64,000 nt of DNA from Burkholderia sp. TSV86 (GCF_001522865.1 NZ_LOWB01000103.1:62001-126000), one strand, 5' to 3'. Positions 8,284 to 18,884 are shown, numbered from the stretch's first letter. Notes: a model not told the origin generated them from the sequence alone. A program made the numbers and translations.

Positions 8284-9306
8284 ATGACGAAGACTGCGGC
8301 GGCGCTCACGGCGCGGGCGTTGCGTGTCGGCTACCGGGACCGGCTGGTGCTCGACGGCCTGGATCTGACGATCGCGGCGGGGCGTGTGACCGCGCTGTGC
8401 GGGCCGAACGGCTGCGGCAAGAGCACGTTGCTGCGCACGCTTGCCGGGTTGCAGCCGGCGCTGTCGGGCGCCATCGACGTGGACGGCGCGCCGCTCGGGT
8501 CGTACCGGCGGCGCGCGCTTGCGCGCAAGCTGACGATGCTCGCGCAGTTCAACCAGATTCCAGCCGGGCTCACGGTGCGCGAGTTGGTCGCCTATGGCCG
8601 CTATGCGCACGGCGGTTGGCTGCGCGGGCTGTCGCGCATCGATCGCGATGCGATCGATGCGGCGCTTGCCGCGACCGGATTTGCCGGCGATGCGGCGCGC
8701 GACGTCGCGGCGTTATCGGGCGGCGAGCGGCAGCGCGCGTGGATCGCGATGGCGCTCGCGCAGCAGGCGCCGATCGTGCTGCTCGACGAGCCCACCACGT
8801 ATCTCGACATCCATCATCAACTCGATATCCTGCGTGAGCTGCGGCGTCTGAACCGCGAGCGTGGGCTGACGATCGTCTGGGTGCTGCACGACCTGAATCA
8901 GGCGGCCGCATACAGCGACGAAATCGTGCTGATGCGCGCCGGGCGGATCGTCGCGCAGGGCACGCCTGATGCGATGCTCGAGCCGCATCACTTGCAAGCG
9001 GCGTTCGGCGTGACGATGCTCAAGACCGCGCATCCGCTGACGGGCGCGCCGATGTGCGTGCCCGCGTATGAAGGGGTGATCGATGCCGGCGCGCCGCCGG
9101 GCCGGGCAGGCGCGCCGTGTGACGGCACGCAGGCCCAGACGCCGGATGTCAGCGGCGCACCGGGCATGGGCGGCTTGCCCGGCGCATCTCGCGCGCAAGA
9201 TGCGTGCGCCGCATCGCATCCGCCAGGCGCTTCCGCTACCTCGGCCACATTCGGCACGCATGCGCCGGCCCCGGTTCCGTCGTCGCAGCGAGATCTCGCC
9301 GCATGA
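8284..9306 (+). CDS. Ferric-siderophore ABC transporter ATP-binding protein (FecE/FhuC type)
   Basis: This is a 340-residue ABC ATPase. It has Walker A GPNGCGKST near residue 40, signature LSGGERQRAWIAMAL, Walker B IVLLDEPTTYLD and the switch His of VLHDLNQA. It energises ferric-malleobactin import from the periplasm. The last ~75 residues after the usual domain end are Ala/Pro/Gly-rich and look disordered, which is longer than FhuC. The stop codon overlaps the permease start (ATGA at 9303-9306), so translation is coupled. ATG 8284 fits the family N-terminus; an ATG at 8263 is possible. Confidence 0.92.
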   Translation: MTKTAAALTARALRVGYRDRLVLDGLDLTIAAGRVTALCGPNGCGKSTLLRTLAGLQPALSGAIDVDGAPLGSYRRRALARKLTMLAQFNQIPAGLTVRELVAYGRYAHGGWLRGLSRIDRDAIDAALAATGFAGDAARDVAALSGGERQRAWIAMALAQQAPIVLLDEPTTYLDIHHQLDILRELRRLNRERGLTIVWVLHDLNQAAAYSDEIVLMRAGRIVAQGTPDAMLEPHHLQAAFGVTMLKTAHPLTGAPMCVPAYEGVIDAGAPPGRAGAPCDGTQAQTPDVSGAPGMGGLPGASRAQDACAASHPPGASATSATFGTHAPAPVPSSQRDLAA

Positions 9307-11417
9307 CGACACTCGCCATGCGCAAGCGCTCGCGCCGCGATGCGCGCACCATCGACGCCGCGTCCCGCGCGATCGCGCCGAGCCGGGTCGGCGCGATCGC
9401 AGCCGCGCTGGTCGCGTTCATCGCGCTCGTTGCCGCGTCGCGGCTCGCGCCGCAGTGGCGCGCCTGGCTGGCCGCGCCGGCAGGCAGCGATGCCGCGCAA
9501 CTCGCGCATATCATGCTGTTCGATCTGAACGCGCCGCGCGTGGTTGCGGCGCTCGTCGCGGGCGGCTGCCTCGCGGTCGCGGGCGCGCTGTTTCAGGCGC
9601 TCACGCGCAATCCGCTCGCCGCGCCCGATCTGCTCGGCATCACGGGCGGCGCGCAGCTCGGCTTGATCGCCGCGATGCTCGTGCCGGCGCTCGGCGGCCA
9701 TGCATCGGTGCCGCTGCTGTTCGCGTGCGGGATTGCCGCGGCCGTGTGCGTGTCGGCCGCGGCGGGCGGCTGGCGCGCAACGCCGCTGCGGCTGATTCTC
9801 GCGGGCAGCGTCTGCATGCTGCTTTTTTCGGCAATGACGACGCTGCTGCTCGCGTTTTTCGAGCAAACCGTCACCGGCGCGTCGCTGTGGGCGAGCGGCA
9901 GCCTGTACCAGCCGGGCGCGGCCGGGCTGCGCGACGCGCTCGTCTGGCTCGTGGCGCCGCTCGCGGCGCTGCCGCTCGTGATCAGGCCGCTCGATCCGCT
10001 TGTGCTCGGCGACGACGCGGCGGCCGCGGCCGGCGTGCGCGTCGACGCGACGCGGCTTGCGGCCACGCTCGTTGCGGTCGGCTTCGCGAGTGTGGCGGTC
10101 GGTATCGCGGGCCCGCTGTCCTATGTCGGACTCGTCGCGCCGAATCTGTTGCGGCGCATGCGCGGCGCCAAATCGGCCAAGCTTGGCGCGCTGGTGCCGC
10201 TTGCGGCGCTTGCGGGCGGCGCGCTCGTGCTTGCCACCGACAGCGCCGTGCTCGCGCTCGGTCTGGATTCGACGCTATCGACGGGCGTGGCGATCGCGTT
10301 CGTCGGCACGCCGCTGATGCTCGCGATGATCCGGCGCGGCGCGGCATGGTCCGGCGCGCTCGATCTCACGCACGAGCGGCGGGCCCGGCCTGACGGCGGC
10401 GCGCGCGCATTGCGCGCGCTCAAAGCCCTGCCATCGCCCGTGCTGGCCGCGCTCGCGTTGATCGTGGCGGCGCTGATCGTCGTGGCCGGCGCGTCGTTCG
10501 GGCCGGTGCCGCTTGGCCCTGCGCGCTGGTTCGCGGCGCTTGCCGGCCGCGACGAGGTCGCGCGCATGCTCGTCGAGCTGCGCGCGCCGCGCCTGATCTG
10601 CGCGCTGCTGGCGGGCGGATTGCTCGCGGCGTCCGGCGTGCTGATGCAGAGCGTCGTGCGCAACCCGCTCGCGGGGCCCGAGGTGCTGGGCGTCACGCAG
10701 GGCGCGGGGCTCGCGACGCTCGCCGCGCTCGTTGCGTGGCCGCTCGCCGCGCATTCGACGCTCGTTGCCGCCTCGCTCGCGGGCGGCGGCGCGACGCTCG
10801 CGTTGACACTGCTGCTGAACCGCCGGCATCGCTATGCGCCGATTGCCGTCGCGCTGACGGGCATCGTGCTCGGCACGCTGTGGACGACGCTCGCGCAGTG
10901 GCTGATTACGCAGGAAAGCGTGCAGCCCGCGCGCTTCGTCGTCTGGCTTGTCGGCGGCACGTATGGCCGTAGTTGGGGTGAACTCGCCGCGCTGCTGCCG
11001 TGGTGCGTGTTCGCGCTGCCGGCGTTCGCGCTGCTGGCCAAGCCGCTCGATCTGCTTGCGCTCGGCGACGATCAGGCCGCCGCGCTGGGGCTGCCGATCG
11101 CGCTGTTGCGTCCGCTCGTCTTGACGATCGCGACCCTCGCGGCCTGCGCGGCGGTCGCGGCGGTCGGCCCGATCGGGTTCATCGGATTGATGGCGCCGCA
11201 TCTCGCGGCGATGCTGGGCGCACGCACGCATGCGACGCGCCTGTGGGTCGCCGCCGCGTGCGGCGCGCTCGTGCTCGCGGCGGCTGATATCGCCGCGCGC
11301 ACGCTGCTCGCGCCGCGCGAGATTCCGGCCGGCGTGCTCACCGCGCTGATCGGCGCGCCGTATCTGCTCGCGTTGTTGATCGCCGAGGCGCGGCGCGAGC
11401 GGCGAGGCGCCCGGTGA
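9303..11417 (+). CDS. Ferric-siderophore permease, double-length FhuB/FecCD type
   Basis: This 704-residue protein is two FecCD permease halves in tandem, like FhuB. Each half has about ten hydrophobic segments, the N-terminal [11 protein letters not shown] or [11 protein letters not shown] motif, and the coupling region [15 protein letters not shown] or [16 protein letters not shown] single gene therefore supplies both inner-membrane halves of the importer. The start is chosen at the ATGA overlap with the ATPase gene. The end overlaps the fhuF-like gene (TGATG), so the whole transport block is translationally coupled. Confidence 0.94.
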   Translation: MTTLAMRKRSRRDARTIDAASRAIAPSRVGAIAAALVAFIALVAASRLAPQWRAWLAAPAGSDAAQLAHIMLFDLNAPRVVAALVAGGCLAVAGALFQALTRNPLAAPDLLGITGGAQLGLIAAMLVPALGGHASVPLLFACGIAAAVCVSAAAGGWRATPLRLILAGSVCMLLFSAMTTLLLAFFEQTVTGASLWASGSLYQPGAAGLRDALVWLVAPLAALPLVIRPLDPLVLGDDAAAAAGVRVDATRLAATLVAVGFASVAVGIAGPLSYVGLVAPNLLRRMRGAKSAKLGALVPLAALAGGALVLATDSAVLALGLDSTLSTGVAIAFVGTPLMLAMIRRGAAWSGALDLTHERRARPDGGARALRALKALPSPVLAALALIVAALIVVAGASFGPVPLGPARWFAALAGRDEVARMLVELRAPRLICALLAGGLLAASGVLMQSVVRNPLAGPEVLGVTQGAGLATLAALVAWPLAAHSTLVAASLAGGGATLALTLLLNRRHRYAPIAVALTGIVLGTLWTTLAQWLITQESVQPARFVVWLVGGTYGRSWGELAALLPWCVFALPAFALLAKPLDLLALGDDQAAALGLPIALLRPLVLTIATLAACAAVAAVGPIGFIGLMAPHLAAMLGARTHATRLWVAAACGALVLAAADIAARTLLAPREIPAGVLTALIGAPYLLALLIAEARRERRGAR

Positions 11418-12223
11418 TGCCGCATCGCACGCATGCGCAACGTTTGTCGGCGTTCGCGCCGGCGTCGGTCGCGCATTATCTCGAACATGTGTGGCTCGGC
11501 GCGCCGGATGCGTGCGACGAGCCCGCCCTGGCGGCGCACGGCGGCAGCGTGCCGGAGGTGATTCCGCCCGACGCGCTCGCGAGCCGGCGCGACGCGCTGC
11601 TCGGCGCGATGGCCGCGTTGTACGGCGGCGACGTTTGCGCGCAGGCGCGCGCGTTGCTGTCGCAATGGAGCAAGTATTACTTCGGGCTGGCGGCGTCCGC
11701 CGGTTTCGCCGCCGCGCTGCTGCTGGGCCGCCCGCTCGACATGACGCCGTCGCGGATGCGCGTCGTGCTGCGCGACGGGATGCCCGCCGCGCTGATTTTC
11801 GACGCCGACGCGCTGCGCCCGGCGCGGCCCGATCCCGCGTCGCGCTACGCGACGCTCGTCGAACATTTGCGCGCGACGATCGGCGCGCTCGGCACGCTTG
11901 CGAAGCTCTCGCCGCGCGTGCTGTGGAGCAATGCGGGCAATTTACTCGACTATCTGTTCGAACAGTGCGCGCACATGCCGCGTGCGGCGGCCGATGCCGC
12001 GTGGCTGTTCGGCGCGCTCGACGCGCACGGCGAGGCGAATCCGTTGCGCTTGCCGGTGCGGCGCGTGACGCCCGGTTCGGCGCGTTTGCCCGATCCGTTC
12101 CGCGTGCGCCGCGTGTGTTGCCTGCGCAACGAAATTCCTGGGGAAGACCAACTGTGTGGAAGCTGTCCGCTGCTCCTGACGATGGGCGACGACGAACTCG
12201 CGAAGCAGGAAGCGCTGCGGTGA
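11417..12223 (+). CDS. FhuF-like [2Fe-2S] ferric-siderophore reductase
   Basis: This is a 268-residue cytoplasmic protein of the FhuF/OrbF family. It ends with the characteristic Cys-Cys-x10-Cys-x2-Cys pattern ([17 protein letters not shown], about residues 231-247) that holds the [2Fe-2S] cluster. It releases iron from the imported hydroxamate complex by reduction to Fe(II). The start overlaps the permease stop (TGATG). A GTG one codon earlier would also work. Its place in the transport operon supports the role. Confidence 0.9.
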   Translation: MPHRTHAQRLSAFAPASVAHYLEHVWLGAPDACDEPALAAHGGSVPEVIPPDALASRRDALLGAMAALYGGDVCAQARALLSQWSKYYFGLAASAGFAAALLLGRPLDMTPSRMRVVLRDGMPAALIFDADALRPARPDPASRYATLVEHLRATIGALGTLAKLSPRVLWSNAGNLLDYLFEQCAHMPRAAADAAWLFGALDAHGEANPLRLPVRRVTPGSARLPDPFRVRRVCCLRNEIPGEDQLCGSCPLLLTMGDDELAKQEALR

Positions 12224-12555
12224 GCGTGCGCGGCGCGCCGTTGGGCCGGTGGCTCGTGCGGCTGACGGGCCTGATCGATGCGGTGGCGGATGCCTATACG
12301 CACGCGACGTGCCGCACGCGGCGCGCGTGCCGGTGGCTCGCGTGCCGGCGGCTGTTGGGAATGGGGCCGCTCGTGGAACTGCTCTCAGGATTGCTCTCCG
12401 GACTGCCGTTCGCGGCTCGACCCTGCCGCCTATTCACGGCTTGGCCATTCACGATTCGCTCATGCGTGAGGGGGCCGCGTGCGAGGCTGCCATTCGCGGC
12501 GTGGCCCGTCATGATCCGGCCGTGCATGATTCGACGCATCACGATCCCGCCGTTC

Positions 12556-13626
12556 ATGGTCCGGTGCTCCGTTGCGCGGCCATCGATAGCGCGGCGGCCC
12601 CTGGCCCGGCTATTCGCGCGCGCGGCAGCCGCCGCGGCGGCATTCGCCGCCTGCGCGGCGCTGCTCGCGCCGCACGCGCAGGCGGCTGCGCGGGCAGCGC
12701 CGCCATTGCCCGTCTGCCAGCCGCTCGCCGCCGATCCGACTGTCTCGCAGTTCAGCCGGACGTTACCGGTCAAGCCGAAACGGATCGTCGTGCTCGAATT
12801 CATGTTCGCGGAGGATCTCGCCGCGCTCGGCATCACGCCGGCCGGCATGGCCGATCCCGCGTACTACCCGGTCTGGATCGGTTACGACGATGCGCGGCTC
12901 GCGCGTGTGCCGGATGTCGGCACGCGGCAGGAGCCGAGCCTCGAGGCAATCGTGGCGGCCAAGCCGGATTTGATCCTGGGGGTCGGCCTGCGGCATGCGC
13001 CGATTTTCGATGCACTATCGCGGATCGCGCCGACGGTGCTGTTCAAATACAGCCCGAACTACGTCGAGGACGGGCGGCAGGTAACGCAATTCGATTGGGC
13101 GCGCGCGATTTTGCGCACGATTGGCTGTTTGACCGGCCGCGAGCGCGATGCGCAGGCGCTCAACGCGCGAGTCGATGCCGGCATCGCCCGCAACGCGCAG
13201 CGGATTTCGGCGGCGGGGCGCGACGGCGAGCGCGTGGCATGGTTGCAGGAGTTGGGGCTGCCGGACCGGTACTGGGCGTTCACCGGCAACAGCGCGCCAG
13301 CGGGAATCGCGCGCGCGCTCGGGCTCGACCCTTGGCCCGGTGAGCCGACACGGGAGGGCACGGTCTATGTGACATCGGAGGATTTACTCAAGCAGCCGGA
13401 TCTGGCGGTGCTGTTCGTCAGCGCGAGCGCGCCGGGCGTGCCGCTCGACGCGAAGCTCGATTCGCAGATCTGGCGGTTCGTGCCGGCGCGGCGGGCGGGG
13501 CGGGTGGCGCTCGTCGAACGCAATATCTGGGGGTTCGGCGGGCCGATGTCGGCGCTGCGGCTCGCGGACGAGATCACGGCGCGGCTGCTGGCGCTACCGA
13601 AAGCGCCCGCGCGCGCGCCGCGTTGA
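12556..13626 (+). CDS. Periplasmic ferric-siderophore-binding protein (FhuD type)
   Basis: This is a 356-residue preprotein. Residues ~1-45 form an export signal with an [20 protein letters not shown] core and an AQA-type cleavage site; the twin Arg leaves Tat export possible. The mature part is an FhuD-like TroA fold ([68 protein letters not shown]). It captures ferric-malleobactin for the permease encoded upstream. The start is uncertain. A GTG at 12220 overlaps the fhuF stop (GTGA) but would add 112 residues of degenerate repeat-like sequence. ATGs at 12511 and 12526 are other options. ATG 12556 gives a normal signal peptide. Confidence 0.85.
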   Translation: MVRCSVARPSIARRPLARLFARAAAAAAAFAACAALLAPHAQAAARAAPPLPVCQPLAADPTVSQFSRTLPVKPKRIVVLEFMFAEDLAALGITPAGMADPAYYPVWIGYDDARLARVPDVGTRQEPSLEAIVAAKPDLILGVGLRHAPIFDALSRIAPTVLFKYSPNYVEDGRQVTQFDWARAILRTIGCLTGRERDAQALNARVDAGIARNAQRISAAGRDGERVAWLQELGLPDRYWAFTGNSAPAGIARALGLDPWPGEPTREGTVYVTSEDLLKQPDLAVLFVSASAPGVPLDAKLDSQIWRFVPARRAGRVALVERNIWGFGGPMSALRLADEITARLLALPKAPARAPR

Positions 13627-14291
13627 GCCGGCGGCATGCTTGTTCCGGTGTGCGGCGCACGCTCGGCGGATTGAGCAAGCGAGCCGTCAATCGATCCGGC
13701 GCACGCGCCCAGCGTGGCGGCAGACAATCCACCGGCCATGCTAAATAACGGTTTAATTGGCAATATTCGATCAATCACATGATTTGAAATCGCGGTGCGG
13801 TGAAAGTCGTGGGCCGATCGATCATTGACGGATTTTGGAATTATCGGAATTTTTCAATAAATAAATGTCCGAGAATGCCCGGTCGAGTCGGGCCGGTATT
13901 TTATAAATCGTAGGAATTCGAATTTTCCGTGTTACGGCGATTGTCTGATCAATCGGAATGGTCTCGAATGCATGTGCGATGGCCGCCGCGTAAACAGGCG
14001 GCGCCGCTTTTCCCATCGCAGTGGTGGGCTGCTTCATGACGGCCGGCGGCAGAATCGGTGGGCCATTTCCTTCTGATGATTTTCATCAAAGATTCAAACC
14101 TATCAACAATAAGGCACATGATTTACCTTGGCTGGTGATTTTCTCTACCCTCCGAAAATAAAAAACGGCATTTTTTCAAATCCGATTTTTCAGGATATGT
14201 AAAAAGACGCCTATATTTTTCTGGCACGCCTACCCATTCATCAAAATATCGATATTCCCGGCGTGTGCGATCCGCGTTTTGGAGGGCGATC
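13627..14291. other. AT-rich intergenic region
   Basis: 665 bases without a convincing gene, unusually AT-rich for this genome between about 13740 and 14260. Small minus-strand frames (13822-14037 and 14123-14326) have no recognisable family. The last bases before 14292 hold GGAGGG, the ribosome site of the VWD gene. The composition suggests an insertion boundary. Confidence 0.4.
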
Positions 14292-16286
14292 ATGCAATCC
14301 TTTTTCTCTTCATCGGTGCGCGGCATCCGGGCCTTGGGAATCTGGGCAGCGGGATGCGTCGCTTCAGCCGTGTTCTTGTCCGTCGACGTATCCGCCCAGC
14401 AACCGCCGCCGCCAGCCTCGGCAGTTGCCGCGCCGCTGCCGGAAGCCGCCGCTGGAGCGCAAGCGCCGATGAGCCAGGACGAGCAGCAGAAGCGGCAGGC
14501 GTGGCAAAAATCGATGTCGCAAAGGCCGGTGCCGAAGAAAGGCTGCTTTCAAGGCGCGTATCCAAGCCTCGAATGGCAGGAAGTGCGTTGCGGCGAGCCG
14601 TCTAAATTCCAGAATCCGCCGGCTTCGGGGCCCCGGCCGAACCTCGTCGGCAACGGCAACGATATCTCGGCCCAGGTGTCCGGGCCGAAGATCAACACGG
14701 CCATCGGCAGTTTCGACAGCGTCGCGCCGTCGACCGTCACCGTCTCCGGGCCGTGGGGCGGCAACGCGAATGCCGCGAATGCGTTCACGTTGCAGATCAA
14801 CAGCCAATTTTTCTCGACGCCGGCGTGTAACGGCGTGGCCGGGTGCATCGGCTGGCAGCAGTTCATCTATTCGCAGAATCAGTGCAGCGGCCCGTGCGTC
14901 TTCATGGAGTATTGGCTGATCAATTACGGGCCCACTTGCCCGGCGGGGCCCTGGATTCAGTCCGGCAACAGCTGCTGGTTCAATTCGGCCAGCACGTCCG
15001 CGCCCGCGATAAGCGGCGCGCAATTGCAGGGAACCACGCTGACCGGCACGGCCTCGGGCACGACCGATACCGTCGTGCTCACGTCGCCGGGCGGCACCGC
15101 CACGGCGACGGCGGCCGATAGCGTGGTCAGCCTGAGCCAGCAATGGGATACCGCCGAGTTCGGCATCTTCGGCGATTGCTGTTCGTCGCAGGTCAATTTC
15201 AGCGCGGGCACGACGCTTGTCGCGCGCACCCGCGTCATCAACGGCAACACGAGCGCGCCGGCCTGCGTTGCGCAGGGCTTTACCGCCGAGACCAACAATC
15301 TGAGCTTCGGCCCGAGCCCGCCAGCCGCATCGGCGCCGGGGCCGGCGGTTATCTTTGCCGCCAGCAGCGCGGGCGGCGCGCCGTCGAACTGCGCGGCAGC
15401 GGCCACGATCGGCGACACGCATCTGACGACTTTCGGCGGCTTGCTGTACGACTTCCAAGCCGCGGGTGACTTCCTGCTGGCCGAGACCGGCCCGGGCTTC
15501 GCGGTACAGACGCGCCAGGTATCGGGCGCGCCGAGCTGGCCGAACGCGACGGTCAACAAGGCTGTCGCGGTGCAAGCGGGGAAAAGCCGCGTCGCGATCT
15601 GTCTGGCGCCGCCGCGCATCGTGATCAACGGCAGGCAGGCGCGTGTGGTCGAGAAGCGGGCGACTCTGCTTCCCGGCGGCGGGCAGATTCTGGTCGACGG
15701 CAACGTATACATCGTGCGCGGCCCGAGCGGCGACAGCATCCGCGCAGTGAACAACACCAGCTATATCAACGTTTCCGTCGGGCTCGGCCGCTGGCCGGGC
15801 AACGTTCGCGGTCTGCTGGCCAATGGCACGGGCGGGGTTCGCTCGATCGAGACGCGAAGTGGCGAGATGCTGATGAGCCCGTTCTCGCATGATGCGCTTT
15901 ACGGCCGTTTTGCCGAAAGCTGGCGCGTGCCCGCGAAAGACTCGATGCTGTCCGCGTGCGGGGGAACCAAGATCGAGCGCAGCGTGCCGAGGCGGCCGTT
16001 CTTCGCGCGGGATCTGCCGGCGGATCTGGCCAAGCGCACGCGCGCGGTCTGCGTGCAAGCCGGCGTCAGACAGGGCCCGCTGCAGGACGCTTGTACGCTC
16101 GATGTCGCGGTGATCGGCAATAGCGACGCGGCCAAGGTGTTCGCGACAATGCCCGATCCGGTCGCGCTAGGCGATGCTGTCGGCGACGACGGCAAGGGCA
16201 CGGACGGCGGCCGGCTCGGCGGCTGCCGCCGCGATGACGGCAGCGCCGACGCCGACGGCTGCAAAGACCGCGGCTCGAAGATGTAG
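14292..16286 (+). CDS. Secreted VWD-domain protein
   Basis: This protein of about 664 residues has an N-terminal signal peptide (MQSFFSSSVRGIRALGIWAA, cleavage after VSAQ) and then a Pro/Ala/Gln-rich linker. The middle part (about 110-340) is Ser/Thr/Gly-rich with paired Cys and looks extracellular. About residues 365-560 form a von Willebrand type D domain, opening with GDTHLTTFGGLLYDFQAAGDF. The C-terminus is Asp/Gly-rich. GGAGGG at 14281-14286 sets the start. No enzyme motif is seen. The gene lies inside the siderophore locus between the uptake operon and the exporter, convergent with the exporter. I know of no role for it in siderophore use, so it may be an insertion. Confidence 0.8.
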   Translation: MQSFFSSSVRGIRALGIWAAGCVASAVFLSVDVSAQQPPPPASAVAAPLPEAAAGAQAPMSQDEQQKRQAWQKSMSQRPVPKKGCFQGAYPSLEWQEVRCGEPSKFQNPPASGPRPNLVGNGNDISAQVSGPKINTAIGSFDSVAPSTVTVSGPWGGNANAANAFTLQINSQFFSTPACNGVAGCIGWQQFIYSQNQCSGPCVFMEYWLINYGPTCPAGPWIQSGNSCWFNSASTSAPAISGAQLQGTTLTGTASGTTDTVVLTSPGGTATATAADSVVSLSQQWDTAEFGIFGDCCSSQVNFSAGTTLVARTRVINGNTSAPACVAQGFTAETNNLSFGPSPPAASAPGPAVIFAASSAGGAPSNCAAAATIGDTHLTTFGGLLYDFQAAGDFLLAETGPGFAVQTRQVSGAPSWPNATVNKAVAVQAGKSRVAICLAPPRIVINGRQARVVEKRATLLPGGGQILVDGNVYIVRGPSGDSIRAVNNTSYINVSVGLGRWPGNVRGLLANGTGGVRSIETRSGEMLMSPFSHDALYGRFAESWRVPAKDSMLSACGGTKIERSVPRRPFFARDLPADLAKRTRAVCVQAGVRQGPLQDACTLDVAVIGNSDAAKVFATMPDPVALGDAVGDDGKGTDGGRLGGCRRDDGSADADGCKDRGSKM

Positions 16287-16338
16287 AGGCGGTGGAGGTG
16301 CGCGGCGGGCGGGCCAGATGGGCCGCCAGTGCGCGGTA

Positions 16339-16605
16339 TCGAGCGGCTCATGCGCGCCGGTGTTCGGAGTCGAACGGCGATCGAGCGGCCCGCAGCGGCC
16401 CGCGCGCGCCGGTGGTCGGCATCGAGTGACGCATCGAGCGGCCCGCGCGTGCCGGTGGTCGAAATCGAGCGGCATATCGAGTGGCCCGCGCGTGCTGGTG
16501 GTCGGCATCGAGTGACGCATCGAACGGTTCGCGCGTGCCGGTGCTCGACATCGAGTAGCGTATCGAGCGGCCCGCGCGTGCCGGTGCTCGACATCGGGCA
16601 GCGCA
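16339..16605. repeat. 43-bp imperfect tandem repeat, six units
   Basis: Units begin TCGAGCGGCCCGCGCGTGCC or close variants at 16339, 16381, 16434, 16477, 16520 and 16563. The last four are exactly 43 bases long. The first is 42, and the second has a 10-base internal duplication (53). The array fills the gap between the convergent VWD and exporter genes. The period is not a multiple of three, so frames across it are artefacts. Copy number is likely to vary between strains. Confidence 0.85.
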
Positions 16606-16647
16606 TCGGCGACCCGTATGTACCGGCACATCCGCCGCGCGCCGCGA

Positions 16648-18396
16648 TTATCCGCTGGTTCCGTTCGCGAGCGCCGCGGCGTGCGCCGGGCCGTGCGTCT
16701 CGCTGACGATGCGTCCGTTATCGAGCTTCAGCACGCGGTCGGCGATCGGGAAATAGCGGTCGTCGTGGCTGATCACGATCACCGTCTTGCCGCGCGCGCG
16801 CAGTTCCGGCAGCAATTGCTCGTAGAACACTGCCTTGAACGCCGGGTCCTGGTCCGCGGCCCATTCGTCGAACAGGTAGAGCGGCCGGTCCTCGAGATAG
16901 GCGACGACGAGGGCAAGCCGCTTGCGCTGCCCGGTAGACAGCGCGCGGGTCGAAAATGCGCCGTCGACGACCTTGACCTTGTGATCGAGCGCGAGCTTGG
17001 CGACGAGCGCGTTCGCGCGCGCATCGGCCTGCGCGCGCGCCGCGTCGCTCGGGTCGACGATGCCGAGCAGCGCGTCGAACAGGTGGAAATCGTTGAACAC
17101 GGCCGAGAAGCGCTCGCGATACGCAGCGCGCTCGACGAGGCCGACCGGCTTGCCGTCGAACTCGATGACCCCGCCCTCGGGCTCGTAGAGCCCCGTGAGC
17201 ACCTTCGCGAGCGTGGTCTTGCCGCTGCCGTTGCCGCCGACGATGAACACCAGTTCGCCGGGTTTCAGCGTCAGGTCGATCGGACCGACGCGGAACATCC
17301 GCTCGTCGCGCTCGTGGAAATACGAATGGGTGACGCCGCGCAGCGCGAGCATGCGAAACGGCGCATGCGAGGCGCTTTCGTCCGGCGCCGGCGCGGTGCG
17401 CAGCGCGCCAAATTGCGCCATCAGCTTCTCGATGCGCTCGAGCGACACGCGCGCCGCGTTCAGCGTCGGCACGTTGTTCAACAGCCCGTCGAGCGGCAGC
17501 AGCATGAACAGGAACACGACCACGTAGCCGGACGCGGCGCCCGCGTCGCCGCGCACGCCGAGCGCGGGCCAGAACGACGCGACGCCGAGAAACACATAGA
17601 ACAGGAACACGATCCAGCCGACGCCGACCGCATACGCGCTGAACGCGCGGCGGCGATGGTCGCGCACCTCGGCGATCGCGGCGCCGAGCTGCCCGTCGAC
17701 GAACTGGCGCGAGCGCGCCTGATGCAGCTTCAGTTCCTTCGCGCCGGAGAACAGCGCGCCGAGGTAGCCGAACAGTTTGTCCTGCGCGCGGCCCGCATCC
17801 TCGAGCCATGCGATCGCGCGCTTGTCGCCCGCGTGGTAGCCGAGCGAGCCGATCAGGATCGCCGCCACCGCCAGCAGGCAGACGGGCCACGACAGCCACG
17901 CGAGGTAGCCGAGGCAGCCGAACACGATCGAGCCGTGCATCACGAGATTCGGCAGCGCGAAAAACAGCATCGACACGTTGGTGGCGTCATCGGTCAGCAC
18001 CGATTGGACGGGCGCCGCGCCGATCCGCTCGACGTCCTGCAACTCGGCTGCCGCGACGCGCCGCGCGACGTGCTCGCGCAGTTGCGCCATGGTGTCCTGC
18101 GACAGCCGCGCGAACAGCACGCCGGTGACGATCCGCGTGACGAGCGCGACGACCGCGCAGAGGCCGAAGCGCCACGCGAGCGCGGCGTCGGCCACGCCGG
18201 GCTGCGACAGCGCGCGGCTCAACGTGGCCACGAGCAGCACGCTCGACGCGCCATTGAGCACGCACGCGACGAGCGCGAGCGCGAATGCGCCGCGCGAGCG
18301 CTGCAGCAGCGCGAGGATCAGGCGCCGCGCGTGCTTCGGTGCGGCGGGGGAATCAGTCGAGGGCGGGGCGTCGAGGCGCCCGATGGCGTCGGTCAT
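16648..18396 (-). CDS. Siderophore ABC exporter, fused membrane and ATPase domains (PvdE/OrbE type)
   Basis: This is a 582-residue cyclic-peptide-exporter-family ABC protein. A six-segment membrane domain (about 30-310) is followed by an ATPase with Walker A GGNGSGKTT, signature STGQRKRLALVVAYLEDRP, Walker B LYLFDEWAADQDP and the switch His of ISHDDRY. PvdE-like proteins move the siderophore or its precursor across the inner membrane. ATG 18396 (MTDAIG) is chosen; the frame extends to a TTG at 18468. An MbaS-type promoter at 18510-18486 reads into it, so it is iron-regulated separately from the NRPS operon that diverges from it. Confidence 0.9.
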   Translation of the reverse strand: MTDAIGRLDAPPSTDSPAAPKHARRLILALLQRSRGAFALALVACVLNGASSVLLVATLSRALSQPGVADAALAWRFGLCAVVALVTRIVTGVLFARLSQDTMAQLREHVARRVAAAELQDVERIGAAPVQSVLTDDATNVSMLFFALPNLVMHGSIVFGCLGYLAWLSWPVCLLAVAAILIGSLGYHAGDKRAIAWLEDAGRAQDKLFGYLGALFSGAKELKLHQARSRQFVDGQLGAAIAEVRDHRRRAFSAYAVGVGWIVFLFYVFLGVASFWPALGVRGDAGAASGYVVVFLFMLLPLDGLLNNVPTLNAARVSLERIEKLMAQFGALRTAPAPDESASHAPFRMLALRGVTHSYFHERDERMFRVGPIDLTLKPGELVFIVGGNGSGKTTLAKVLTGLYEPEGGVIEFDGKPVGLVERAAYRERFSAVFNDFHLFDALLGIVDPSDAARAQADARANALVAKLALDHKVKVVDGAFSTRALSTGQRKRLALVVAYLEDRPLYLFDEWAADQDPAFKAVFYEQLLPELRARGKTVIVISHDDRYFPIADRVLKLDNGRIVSETHGPAHAAALANGTSG

Positions 18397-18485
18397 CGGC
18401 AGGTACGGATCAAGAGAAATCGAAGACGGCGCTTCGGCGCGGCGAAGCGGACGGCAAGGCGCATGCAACGCCCTTCGATCGTTTA

Positions 18486-18510
18486 GACGAACGAGGGCGC
18501 GGAATCTTTA
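18486..18510 (-). promoter_or_regulatory. MbaS-type promoter of the exporter gene
   Basis: On the minus strand TAAAG (from 18510) and CGTC (ending 18486) are 16 bases apart, the same layout as the 6803 motif. It lies about 90 bases before the exporter ATG at 18396. Confidence 0.55.
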
Positions 18511-18884
18511 CCCAGGTCGAGCGCCGGTGGGGGCATGGCATCGCATGCCATGGTGCGGCGCGGCGGCTGTCGCCGGCGATTCGCTGGGCGGGCCGCGGGA
18601 GCCGGGTGAGGCGGGCGGGCCGGTGGGGAATGGCATGGGTTTCGCGGCGATCCCGCACCGATTTCGACGCGATACGCACCGGATGGCGGCCGGGCGCGGG
18701 CCGCGTCGGCGCGCGGGCATTTGTGCTTTGTGTTTATTCATGTCAAGTCCAGCGCGCGCGTGGCGTCCATTTTGAGAAATGTCGCGCGGCCGGCGGCCCG
18801 CGCAAGCCTGCATTCTTGTGGCGTGAACGGGGCCGGAGCCGGCGCTGCATGGCGCGAATGGGGCAAATGGCGCCAGCGGCACCG

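Noticed and set aside
14123..14326. 67-codon minus-strand frame divergent to the VWD gene
   Set aside because: The composition is plausible, but it overlaps the VWD start region and has no known family and only a weak ribosome site. I cannot support it.
16339..16605. CRISPR array
   Set aside because: Units are directly adjacent without spacers and differ from each other, and no cas genes are present.
16174..16706. Frames on both strands across the 43-bp array
   Set aside because: They arise from the repeat itself; the period is not a multiple of three and the translations are low-complexity.
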